DNA of 64,000 nt from Aphelenchoides besseyi (taxonomy: Eukaryota > Nematoda > Chromadorea > Rhabditida > Aphelenchoididae), in the NCBI GenBank assembly GCA_024699855.1, contig JAMPIQ010000001.1, positions 4,712,001-4,776,000 of the forward strand. Reading direction: 5' to 3'. Position numbers and translations under genes: made by a program. This document shows positions 36,048-47,466 of this stretch, in pieces. Within the stretch, counting starts at the first letter, position 1, and each line of letters opens with the position of its first letter. The notes beneath the pieces are model-generated. The model was not told the origin of the DNA. It was given only the letters and a program-made list of their open reading frames with translations, and searched no databases.

Positions 36048-39024
36048 ATGCAATCGGCAAGAAGTCGTACGGAATTTGCAATGAGATTAAGACAAGGAAT
36101 CGTTTTGCGCGATAACTACGTTCAATCAGAAGTTAAACGAAAGCGTCGAGCTTTAGACGACTTCTTCTTGTACACATCAGTCAGTGGTCTTCGATTTCTG
36201 CACAGTCGAAATCCCCGTTGGTTTCAGTGAGCTAACAATTTGAGGTACTTGAACAGTTCCGATTTCAGAATCACTTCTGCTTGCGCATTGATTCTAAGTT
36301 TAACCGTCTCGGCTTATCATTCGTGGACTTTTGTGGAACGATTTCTTCAAGTCGGACACCCGGCGCAAATGACCACAGCCTATTATCGACAAGTGAACTC
36401 GCCGTTGTTGATCATTTGTCCTTACAAACAATTTCGGTGCAAAGAAGTTCATTTCAATTAACAATTCTTGGATTTAGAATGCTAGAAGAAAACTACACCG
36501 GCGACTTCGCTTTCATTCTCACACATTTATGGCGAGAGCCGGCAGTAGAACCCAAAATCTCGGGAATACCGTTGGGCCGATTCCTCAATCAGACTCTCGA
36601 AGAAGTTTTGCGATTCCTTGATCGAACAGCCAATAAAATAACGTTGAATCAACTAACAGACTTTACAACACAAATCGGCCATGTGCTGCCAGAAATAGCG
36701 ACATTTTCCAACGTATCTCAAGCGATTCATCTTCTCGACGCTAACTTTCAATGGGAGAACTACAACGAATACACTGAGCAGAAAATACAAAACGACACGT
36801 GTTACAAACAACGAGTATGCAGTCGAGTATATTGATCAGACAATGTTTTAGTTCAAAAATGCATCGATCAACGAGTTTTACAATTGTAGATTGAACAAAG
36901 TTCACGGAATGCTGAAACAAACGATTGCGAATTTAATGGACCTAAGAACTCGACTCAAACGCTCTCCATCAATCAACGGATTTGTATTAAGGTAACACTA
37001 TTACGCGCGAATAAGCGACTATTTGTTTCCAGTTGCAAGTGGTGGGACGGAAGTAATTGTCGATTTGAGTCGATTTTGAGTCCATTTGGAATCAAATGTT
37101 TGAAGATAAGCAACGAGAATCCGAAACCGTTGGCCATTGTTACATCGAGCAAGTTACAAGCTTATCCAACGTATGGAATTGGTTTCAGCAATCTTTTTAA
37201 CAACAAAAGTTGTCATCGATACTCAAGTCTTTAACAATCAAGCGGATGGCTGGGAAAAGAACGAAATCCAAGTGAGTTAACGGAACGACCGTGAACTTTG
37301 ATTCCAGGTCGCATTGATGGAGAATGGAACGTTGATGCCGAGTAGATTGAACTACTTTCGTTCGGGCGGTGGATCGACTTTGGAATTGGAGATTAATTCG
37401 TACACTGATGTAAAAGCGAAATGACTGACTATATAGAAAGCATTCAGTTTTATTACGAAGGCTCATGTTCAGGTGAAATAAGCAAAAAGTACGCACCGGT
37501 TAACAAAGGTTACGATTGCAACTTGAGATAAAAAAGTGACTGTCAACAATTAGATGGACCACTGGAAGAGGCGTGTATGTGGCGTCGATACAACATCGAT
37601 TACTCCATGACTTCCTACACAGGATCTAGTGAGTTCTACGAAAAAGTGCGAATGGAACGTGAAAAAACTTGGCGATACATTGACAATCTGATAGAAAATT
37701 CCATAAGTGACGTCTATGCTTCTCGATTGGAAGTTTTGATTTGCAATCTCTTAATCAACTTTTGATTTAGGACGCAGGAAATGAGACGTCTTTTTCGTGA
37801 CTATTTCAGTGCAACTTTGTTGTTAGGGAAGATCGTTCAAAGTACACAGGTTTTGTAAGTTGTTAGTTGAAAAATGTTTCTATTCGTCTTCAGGAAGCGA
37901 AACAAACCGATTCCAGTATCTAAATCCTGTGCCGAGGTTTCACGACCATTACATCAGGTATTAGACTCTTTTCTTCAGAGTCTTTTAATGGAAGATGCAC
38001 GCCATAAAGTGGAAGAACTTCTCTCATGGATACACGCGATTGAAACGAATGTACGTCGATTGAGCCTGATTTTTGAAGCATCTTTTAGGCAACGAACAGA
38101 AATTTAACAGTCGGATTCGCAAACACAGTGAGAGATGATTCTCATCCGATTACCACGAAGTTCATTCGCTATTATTCTAATCCGAAAAACATTGCGCTTC
38201 TTGGCGATGTTAGGAAATTGAAGGTTAAGGATTAAACATTATATTTTAGTACTTCGACAAACTCTACGAATTGATCACAACGCTCAGGAATCAACTTGTT
38301 CCGGGCAGGTTAATCAAAATTGAGTTCATTCGACGGTTTTTAGTGTTTGCGATGAACTGGTTGTGAATGTGAGAAAATTCTTGACGGTAAGATCGTTTGA
38401 TGAAGAAAAAGCAACTGCGAAGTAGGAAACTTCAATGGTTAGCCGTACAAGTTTCAACGACAAGCAAAGTGTGTTGGAGAACCGTTTGACTGGATTAGTC
38501 CAAAGAAGAGATGCACAATTGATTTACAATGATTATGTTAAGTAAGTACAAGAGTTTGTTTGCAGTATATTGTTTGTGTTTGGACAAAATTTTATGGCCA
38601 TTCGTGTTCGCTTTCGACACATTTACGGAGAAGTAATTAGTCGTGCTGATGAGTATACGGCTTTTCGTCTAATTGGTAAGTGTTATTAGTGGGATAAACT
38701 TTGAAACAACCTTTTCAGCAGATCTTGGCGGAACTTTTGGACTATACTTTGGACTAAGCGTTTTGACATTTTACGAGTTTTTAATGTAATTACGTTCAAC
38801 TTTTTCTATAACGGACTATAAGCGACGAGCTTCTTGTTTGTCGCGAAAAGTTCTTTATAGAAAGAGTTGATTGCAATCAGTTGCAACGATCTATTTTGAG
38901 GTTTGTTTTCGTCAAAGATGCGGCTGAAGGTACAGTCAAGGCTCCAAAGCGCAACCAGATTTACAATCTCAAAGAACGCAATCAAAGTCTTTACGAACTT
39001 CAAATTCCACCTCGTCCGTTTTAA
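36048..39024 (+). CDS. divergent DEG/ENaC-type cation channel 1
   Basis: Two-helix amiloride-sensitive channel family. About 17 small exons. The N-terminal cytosolic block FFLYTSVSGLRFLHSRNPRW matches the family S-x-H-G region, with Ser for the usual His. First helix is CALILSLTVSAYHSWTF. Just outside the membrane comes SPLLIICPYKQF, the V-T-I-C-N equivalent. The large extracellular part has scattered Cys (CYKQRV, WWDGSNC, YNCRLN, GSCSG, EEACMWRRY) but is very divergent. The second helix and pore read ADLGGTFGLYFGLSVLTFYE, with the G-x-S filter present as G-L-S. The C-tail ends ELQIPPRPF. The start (MQSARSRTEF) is my choice; an upstream exon is possible. It is tail-to-tail with the tetraspanin-like gene, 87 bp away. 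Confidence 0.78.
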
Positions 39025-39111
39025 TCGAAATAAAGTTAATTTATTGAACTGACCAGATTGTGTAAATGCAAAGAGATACAGAGAGCAATAAGTAGGAAAC
39101 CGTGTTGAACT

Positions 39112-40241
39112 TTAGAGTTCTGTTGTGGGGGCAAGAATTCTTTGTTGATTGTCTTCTGAAGAGCGACCGTTGTTGTCCATGACAATCACACGAGCGGGTT
39201 GCTTTGTTCGTCTTCGTTTCATGCGTATTTTGATTGCTGATCGAATAACGATCACAAGCCCCACGAACAGTAGGAAACAGTATTGAACCAATAGGATAGA
39301 AATCCATCCCTTATTTTCGAGAAATCCGGTCAGATGTTCAACACAGTTGTTGGCCAAATACAACTGCAAGCAAAAACTTAATTAGGAAGTCGGGTTCTTG
39401 CAGAATTCACGTTGCAGAGCCTTCACGTGAAATTTTTGTATTAAAGTAAACAAAATGCAGTCATCTGATTTGGTGTTTCCGGCAAATTTAATTTCGATGC
39501 TTTTGCTCACCAAACCCGTGGGTTTCGGTAAACAAGGAAAAGAACTCACGTGTCGTCGTGGCGCATTGCAAACATGTTCAATTAAATCGGTTTGATTCTT
39601 CGTCCCCAGACGACAAGCAAGTAATGGTTCAAGAACCGAACAAAAAGCTTCATCTTTGTAGACGACACGTCGAAGTACCTCGTTCACCGACGGAACAATG
39701 AAACGCTCGTAATCGACGAATGAGATACAAGCGAGAAATACTGTGGCAAAAAGAATGCTGAGACCAAGTAAGACGTAACACTAAACATCTTTCAATTAAC
39801 CGTGAATTATTGATCTTACCGCAAAGAACAATCGACTTCTTCGATTGAGAGCAAAAAACAAAGCCGCTAAGCAAAATAGAAGCTGAAGGATGTTGGCTGG
39901 AACACTGCCTTCGAGAAATCGACAATAGTAGCGTGTTGGAGTTGACTTCTCGTGCAGCTCCTTATCTAGCGGCAAGTAGTCGTTGAACATGCACAACAAG
40001 TTCGACTTTGCGATCTGAATTCAAGTTCTCACGTACTAGGGATTGCTAAGAAACCTACTTGTGTTGTGAATAGATACGTACTGACGGTTGTAAAACAACC
40101 GATCAAGCAAAGAAATCCAATTGACGACTTGGAGTAAATGAAAGTTATGATGCAGTTCGTCGGATGATTCACATTTTTGTACTTGGGACCGGCAATCACT
40201 ATTGCATCGTCCATAATGGACTCCGTGACACTCGACGGCAT
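39112..40241 (-). CDS. tetraspanin-like four-helix membrane protein
   Basis: Start MPSSVTESIMDDAI. Helix 1 is SSIGFLCLIGCFTTVSTYLF; helix 2 is PANILQLLFCLAALFFAL; helix 3 is YVLLGLSILFATVFLACISF, followed directly by VDYERFIV. A large extracellular loop with several Cys (AFCSVLEPLLACRLG, EHVCNAP, NNCVEHL) follows, then helix 4 ISILLVQYCFLLFVGLVIVI. A basic cytosolic tail (IKIRMKRRRTKQ) ends at TAA 39112. The two short plus one long loop and four helices fit tetraspanins, but the diagnostic C-C-G triplet was not seen, so the family call is tentative. Splicing within the large loop near 39410-39560 is uncertain. Confidence 0.6.
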
Positions 40242-40871
40242 TCTGCTATCACATCTACTTCTCGATGGGAATTCGACTGAAATACAAAACCGGTGATCGA
40301 AATACACAAATTGAACGACACGAAATTTGTCGGGATGTACAGTGGAATCAAAACAAAATACCGATTCCGTTTAACTCGATAGTTAGTCGCGAATCCAAGA
40401 AGATGTTTAGCTATAAGCAACAAAATTGGCATTGGATTTCGCGAGAAATAGAAAGAACGCACTTGAGCGAATTAACTCCTCTATGCTCCTCCCCTTGGAA
40501 ACGAAAGTGATCTCGCGGTCTCAAATGTGAGAATGACTCGTAAAGGACTTGACTACCCAATTAAATGTCTTGTTTAAATGACAAACCAAAGAAGTTTACG
40601 TAACAAGTAGAAGAGGATTCATAGGATAAAGACGCCAATTTTGCTTCTTTCATTCTCCCCGAGTTAATGATCCTGAGTCCTGACTATTCAACCCACACGT
40701 TGAGATGATGTTAATTGAGTGGAATGAATTAAAAAACGAAGAGGAAGCTGATGGAATTTAGCAGAAACCGTAAATTACTAATAACGAACAGAGAGCTTTT
40801 ATTGTTTATTATTAAACCTAAAGAATTGTAGAGGAGTGATCACAAAGAAGAGAAAGAAGACTAGTAACGAT
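40242..40871. other. intergenic, no gene seen
   Basis: AT-rich 630 bp between the tetraspanin-like start and the stop of the next minus-strand gene. It includes AATAAA-like runs near 40700-40830. No supported frame. Confidence 0.4.
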
Positions 40872-41801
40872 TCAATGTGTAACATGAATTTGAGCCAAAA
40901 TTACCGGTCGAATCCATTGGTTAGATACCATGCAGTACTCAGCATAATCTGCCGGACGACGATGATCCTCCATTTGTGTGTCAATGATTGCCTTGTCGTA
41001 TTCAATAGGTCCACGTGGAATCTGAACTTCTTGACCATATGCCGAAATGCCGCTAAAAAAACAAAGAATTGATGTTCAAATCGCTGTTTGTTAGTCGACT
41101 TACTTTTCAATTTTCTGATTCTCATGACGACCCATAAGCATGTGCATTGTTTCGGGAAAGCTCTTGGCTGTACCCAAATCCTTGTTTCGAAACTCTTCTA
41201 TGCATAACTGCCGACATCCAACTTCGCAGTACAACAGATACACGATCGTATTATTTCCTGGGACTATATCTCCGTGATCATGACGTAATTCGAAATTTCC
41301 AGCGCCTTCAACAGTCAAATTGATTTCCTTTGTCGAACAGGTCGAGAAATAGTATGCCGGACCAAAAATTCGTTTCTTCTGGAACCACAGATAGAAAATC
41401 TTACAAAGCGATTTGTACCGATGACAACTGCTGTTCAGTGAAACCATTTTGTACGATGTGTCCAATTTGCTTCTTCCAAGCACCATGGAGCAACAGATGA
41501 CTAAAACGCAATCGTTGAATGTCTGCTATTTAGAGCTTACATTGTGAAGTTTTTGTCGTTGCAAGGGAAATTGACCGGCGATTCGATGCGCCACGTGTTT
41601 AAGACGTTCAGTTGAATATCTCCGTGTGTTGGGCCTCGCAATTCAAAATTCAAGTTGTGTTGAACGAACTAAACGATCATGTAACATTCGACATAAGAAC
41701 AAACTTACGGTTCTATCTACATTTTTCATGTAAAACCGTTCATCAGGATTTAGCGATTGAATTCCGAGATCTCTCAACAGAAATCTCATATCATTATCCA
41801 T
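40872..41801 (-). CDS. unknown extracellular-type protein, partial model
   Basis: Exons from 41801: MDNDMRFLLRDLGIQSLNPD, then FVQHNLNFELRGPTHGDIQL and NTWRIESPVNFPCNDKNFT, then ICCSMVLGRSKLDTSYKMV with more Cys (SCHRYKSLC), FSTCSTKEINLTVEGAG and VYLLYCEVGCRQLCIEEF. The last exon starts NGISAYGQEVQIPRGPIEY and ends at TGA 40872. Introns are about 40-50 nt with good sites. The many Cys and N-x-S/T sites suggest a secreted or extracellular region. An upstream hydrophobic run near 42050-41990 (AKFIFLYLINFSVVFCAS) could be its signal peptide, but I could not connect it to an ATG. It lies among DEG/ENaC genes; I could not assign a family. Confidence 0.5.
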
Positions 41802-43683
41802 TGTTAAAAACAATGTTGCAAAAAAGTTGGAACAAAAACCGCGACAGCAATCCAAAACTAACGTCTTCTTTTTAAGACTCGAGTCGTATCTTCAAGAACA
41901 CTTTTCTGAGCTTCATCGATCGAACATAGAAAACAGCTCAGATTTCTCATCTAAAAAGCAAAACGACTCGTTGAGCTTACGTCCAAGGATTGTGCTAGCG
42001 CAGAAAACAACAGAGAAGTTAATTAGGTACAGGAAGATGAACTTCGCTATTTTCACATGACTGCCCGAAAGTACGATAAAATGCGATTATGAGAAGAGAA
42101 AAAGAGGACGATTTAGTACAAAGGTCGTTCAATCGTACGGAAAATTGAATTTAAGAGCAAATGCAAATTGACAGAAAAAACTCATAACTCGCTTGTCAAA
42201 ATACTCGACATCGTGGTCGTAAACATGAAATCAAATTTGTTCCACAAAGATTTCTCAGGAGGCTGACAAAACGTAGGGAAATTGGAGATGACTGACACTT
42301 AGTTTGTTATTCTAAAGTCTGTGAGACTACCAACCAGAGACCACGATTTCATCGCTCATTCAGTAATTACTCACAGGAAAGCGAGTGAAAGAAGGTTCCA
42401 CAAACCCTCAGTTTATTTATAACCCTGATCAACGTGTTGAAAAACCCTCCGACTACGTTCTTCTTCCGTCTTCTGAAGCTCCGACATAAACACAACGGTT
42501 GGTTTTCAAAACAACACCTACAAGCTAATTAAGTTAATTTCTGGAAAACATGTGAATAAGCCCAACAAAAATTTTTTGTGACAAGTTTCACAAGTTCGCT
42601 CTTAATCCGTTTGTCGAGCACTGGAACACGGAAGTTGAAAGATTTTTGGTTGACATACTTCTATTGTCATCAAACTACTTTTGTGCACTTCCGTCGACAT
42701 CTCGGGAGTTGCAAATTGAATTTACACGTCCGTCGATTGACACAACGAATTCGCACTCACCCTCGAACGAGAACTCATCATTGGAAGTGGGGAAAAAGAA
42801 CGATCGTGGTAGTGGGTTATCTGTCAACTCCGTGAAACATAATGATTGACATCGTATAATTACGCGTATCTGCAGGAAACTCGTGACGATCCACACACGT
42901 AATTCTGAAGCGTCTGTTTCACAAAACGGCGAATTCGAAATGTGTGCAAAAGGAAACGTTCGTTATCGGCACTAAATTTGCAGTTTTGTTGGACACAACG
43001 GACAGTCGAAGCGTTTTAATGAACCGAAAGACTTCGCGGTTTCAGTCGTTTAATGCCAACGGCTAAATCGGAGCCTGTGAAATGTAAACATCGAACATCA
43101 GTCGTCAACATTGTAAAGCAAATACGTTGATTAGTGACATTGGAAAACAATTTTGAGCAAAAGAAAAGTGATTGGTGTTTTCGAGGGCCGATAAGATCCC
43201 CGCTTCCAAGCATCAACAAGAATGTTGGTCTTCGACCTTCTGAAATTTGTTGTTAACGTTTTCGAGAAATTGGGTTCAATGTGGAGGTTTCCGAATTAAT
43301 TTTTTTGTCTACGAAAAAACTTAAAGTCGAAATCCCGCCAAATTCCGCAGAAAATGCAAAACCGATGAGCAAAAAACAGCGAAAAAGCTGCTCGCTAACC
43401 AACAGCGACGAACGAAAAGCGAAGCGTGACACACACTCGTGGGTTTGAAGTGAAAGTTGAAAGAATTTGGGGGCCGGTGGGAACGAAAATCAGACATCAA
43501 GAGGAAAATCACAAACAAATTTGGTCAATGGATGTACTTATTAAGCGGCTTCCTGTGATTAACGTGATAAATTCGATTTTATCGCTGAATACCGTGTTGT
43601 CGTATAGATTCTGTTTATTCAGTGTCCGAATAGCAATTAGCATTTGTAGGCTCTTAGACTATACAACATAGTAAGAATCTTTT
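41802..43683. other. mostly intergenic; possible 5' exons of the gene to the left
   Basis: A minus-strand hydrophobic run at about 42050-41990 and an open stretch near 41950-41870 may be 5' exons of the 40.9-41.8 kb gene. The rest, 42.1-43.68 kb, has only weak frames. The inverted-arm element begins at 43684. Confidence 0.35.
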
Positions 43684-43803
43684 GTGATTATGTGCTCCAC
43701 CGTTGGGCAAAGCGTTCCAAAATTTGTACTGGTGTTCAGCCACAGCCTATAGAAGGGCCAGAACGTATACTAACCTCAAACTTGGGTTAATAAACCGACG
43801 ATG
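43684..43803 (+). repeat. left inverted arm of the 558-bp element
   Basis: Pairs with 44122-44241 without a mismatch that I can see. Confidence 0.9.
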
Positions 43804-44121
43804 AAGGCTCAAGGATTGAAGGTAACTTGAATGGAAGACTGTAGAACAAATGGGTTGGACGCTTTCTAGGGCTCCTGTTCTGTTCGTTGGTGGGCCTCCG
43901 AAATCTGCGTTCTATTTCTCTCCACTTTCCGAGTCGGAGACCCGCGAGAAGATCGACCGTCGAATCGATGACCGCGAACAACGAGCAGGACGAACAGAAA
44001 GCGGCGAAAAGACTGCGCACTAGTAGTAGACGTTCAGACTGAGAGAACATGCCTGCCAAAAGGCGTCCTACCCATCGACTATTCAGACTGCTATTCAACT
44101 CATGTTCCAACCGACCGACCA

Positions 44122-44241
44122 CATCGTCGGTTTATTAACCCAAGTTTGAGGTTAGTATACGTTCTGGCCCTTCTATAGGCTGTGGCTGAACACCAGTACA
44201 AATTTTGGAACGCTTTGCCCAACGGTGGAGCACATAATCAC
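44122..44241 (-). repeat. right inverted arm of the 558-bp element
   Basis: Reverse complement of 43684-43803. It abuts the 3' end of the minus-strand DEG/ENaC gene. Confidence 0.9.
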
Positions 44242-44249
44242 GAGAGAAA

Positions 44250-47200
44250 TTATTTCGGAACTGCAAGTGCATAATCGCTCGAATTTTCACGTTTGTAGAT
44301 GACTTCTTTGGAAAGTTTTTGTAGAGGAGCTACACGAATACGTGCTTCATCAGGTTCAGCAAAGAAGAAGACCACCGTTTCGTAAATGGTAATAATCGTG
44401 ACACCAAAGTAGAGGCCAAGAACACCACCGAATTCAGCTAAACAAATGAAAAAGGAATAAGAAAGTGAAATACCAAGAAATGTCCAAAAGTTATAGTCAG
44501 CGGGATAAGTGATTCGCTGTTTTGTGAATGGAACATAACGAATTTCTATCATGATCATGTTTCTTCTAAAACATACGTCATTAAAGTCCGATAAAGTTCG
44601 TTACAAGGCGAATCCATCAAACATTCCCAAGTAGTTGTTCTTTTGGATCATTTGTTTCAAGTGGTTGATCATTTTGTCTGTTTGGTTTATCCATTCATTT
44701 TCCTTCAACTTTCATTCATAGATAAGCTGAATAAATATTACCAGTAACTTTTGAACATTGGAACGTGCATCTTCGATTTGAGTAAGAAACTCGGAGTTGT
44801 TCGAAAACGTGAAATTCTGATTCAAAGCGAAGTTCAATACTTGGGCTGTGCTTTGCAAAATTTCGAGTATTCTGACGAGCTCATCCATATTATCTTCAAT
44901 GTAATATTTTCGAATAAACGCAGCTGGATTAATCGACCCATTGGTCGTGACCATAAGCTCAAAAGACGAACGTTCGAACATTTGACTGAAAGTGCTGAGA
45001 TTACTTCGTTGTATCCCGTCGCTTATTACTTTCTGCTTTCCATTAGATCAAGCAGTGCTGGTATCTCCACGGTTTGATTTCCTAAAATTTGAGCGCAACT
45101 TGTTAACGGAATCGAACGAGTGCAATTGAAAAACTGAAATCTGTTCATGAGCCGTTTTGTTTTAGTGCTAACCAACCTGTTGAAACGACGAGCCCTTAAA
45201 ATATCGAAGATATTCGCTGAGAAATCGTTCGATTATAACGTTCATTCCGGGAATTCCACATGTGTTCAAAGGACTTTGATTCAAATCAATGAACGACGCT
45301 AAAGAAGGTGAATCGACGTTGTTTTCAGCGAACACCACCGGCAGCGTGTAGTTGCTGAAGTTCGAAGCGAACGATCATTCATCTGTTTATCTGCTTACTT
45401 TCCGTATCCAATTCGATAGATGAGTTGAAACAAACGAAAATAGGCTTCGAGAAACGGATACAATTCGTCGGCAGTGTTGAATCTGAAATCCGTAGGTTCA
45501 CCGATTGATACCTGTATTCAATTGCATTTTCATCGTTGAATCGTACGGATATTCAAAGAAATCATTCAACGAGTGTGTTAGGCGTTGAAATTCTTCTTGA
45601 ACACGTCTCTCAAACACTTCGGGTAACAACTCCAATTCCAACGGTTGTTGTCTTGTGTGAATCGTAAACCTTTGTCGTTTGCATTCCGGATCACAGGAAC
45701 TTTCTACAAACAATTGCACATTAGGAAAGAAAATCAGTAGCTCACTTTTCAACGAAGCCACTTTGTATCGATGTGTACAATTCACGGATTCAAAAAACGT
45801 GCAATTTCGAAGAGTAATGTCCGGATGATAGACTGAAAGAATGAAACACAATCAGTTGAAGGTAAATATTCGCACCTTGTGGAACAGCACACGTGCATGT
45901 TCGTATCCACGCGTCACACCATCGACAAACCGCGTACGAATAGTTGGTGGTTGGTCGTTGAAATTTTGAACAAACACGAGGATATCGATTAGAACACAAT
46001 TCATTCTGCAAAGAAAATCACACGAACGATATTCGTCTATCAAACCTCGAACTCCTCGTAGCCAGCTAATTCAATCTCCAAGTAATCGCCGGCATACAAT
46101 TCGATTTTGTTTAGAAGAGCGTTCTGTTTTGGATCAGACAAAAACAGAGCACTTGATGCTCCTTGCAACGCCTCGAAATAATTCGTCCAAATGAATAGAA
46201 CGTCCTTCATATCATCTTCCAGATCTACAACAGAGATGGTAACACGAACATTAAGCAGCTGACCATCTTCACTGTATTCCCATTGAATCGGCTTTATCGA
46301 TTCACATGGACCGTACTCGGGATGCCAATAAGTTTCGTGAGCGTAATTTGTGTTTGCAAGACTTATGCTACAACAACAACAGTTTAACTAATTCGTTGCA
46401 ACATACTTCCACGCCATGTCTTCGAATTTCATCGAAACGTTGTAAAAGTACTCGAAGAAATTCAGGTTGTGGAACTTGAACTCCTCGAATCGTTTGCGAA
46501 CTTTTGCCATTCGACACTCAACAAAGTGCTCACGATTGTTTTCTTTCTGTCGATGTTCGTGCCAACAGTCATCGAATCCAAATTGCTGACGTCGAAAGAT
46601 GCGATAGCCACGCAAAGTCAGCAGCACATTTGAATCCGCATCAAACGTTGAAAACTAAACGGCAACTATCGACCCTTCGAAGATGTTTATTTTACGTCCA
46701 AAAGCATCGAAATCTCTCTGAAATTTTTGAGTTCATTTCGAATTTCGTTGATTTGTGTTTCATCGGGTGTTCCATTCAACAGTCGTTCCAACATCTCGAA
46801 TTCCATTTGGGCGCTGTTGAAACGATCAAGATTCGGCTCATCTTTTGCATACTACAGTCAACTTAAACGAGTTCTCCTTTGATTTTCGTACCTCACTTAA
46901 CAGCATTCGAAAGTCTGTGCTTCCGTAGCCACGCATAATCGATGCAACTTGATTCTCAAAACAAATCACAAAACCAGGACGAGGAATGGATTCAAGTGAA
47001 AACGATTCGAAACGTGGAGCGGGCTTTGAAGCAGGATTGGCGAAACGTTCAAATGCCTCTCGGGTTTGTATGACAATCATTCCACTGAATCCAACGAATA
47101 CTCCCAAAGTCAACAATCTAGTTCAGCTGTTAATCGAAACTGTCGTGTTCTTTTACCTCAACCAAACCGAATTTTCCGACCTCAACAATCGAAACCCAAC

Positions 47201-47278
47201 AATCGACGTGTAATCACAAAACTGATCGAAACGATTAATCAAATAGGAATGACGAGGAAGTGATTGTTTTCTACTCAT
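44250..47278 (-). CDS. divergent DEG/ENaC-type cation channel 2
   Basis: Many short exons. Start MSRKQSLPRHSYLINR, then QFCDYTSIVGFRLLRSENSV, the N-terminal gating block in which the usual His-Gly is Val-Gly. Helix 1 is LTLGVFVGFSGMIVIQTREA. The pre-palm segment is ESIPRPGFVICFENQ. The extracellular part holds a Cys cluster VCRWCDAWIRTCTCAVP, like the family C-x-x-C...C-x-C-x-x-x-P block, then RNCTFFESVNC and SSCDPECKRQ. The pore and helix 2 read AEFGGVLGLYFGVTIITIYE, with G-V-T at the filter. The C-tail ends NSSDYALAVPK. It resembles channel 1 in layout and pore. Upstream on the same strand is the Argonaute gene, about 190 bp away. Confidence 0.8.
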
Positions 47279-47466
47279 TGTTCTACTTCGACAGCAGATC
47301 GTTTCCTCAGAAACCAAATTCTGTGGTTGACAGTTTGTCGTTTCTTTCACACAAATTGGCAGGTTTGTTCACCGAGTTGTTGCTATGACTTTTATTGCGG
47401 AAAAAACGTTAAGATTAGCTAATAAAAATAGAACGTAGTTTATGACGAAAAAAATTCGTTAGAAAC

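Larger units (their letters stand above)
43684..44241. mobile_element. 558-bp foldback/MITE-like element with identical 120-bp arms
   Basis: The left arm 43684-43803 and the right arm 44122-44241 are perfect reverse complements over 120 bp as far as I can compare. Each begins GTGATTATGTGCTCCACC at the outer edge. The 318-bp centre has an open minus-strand frame but no transposase motif. I could not find a clear target-site duplication: the flanks read AATCTTTT on the left and GAGAGAAA on the right. Identical arms mean recent insertion, gene conversion, or a palindromic assembly artefact. It ends 8 bp from the stop codon of the DEG/ENaC gene at 44250. Confidence 0.85.
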
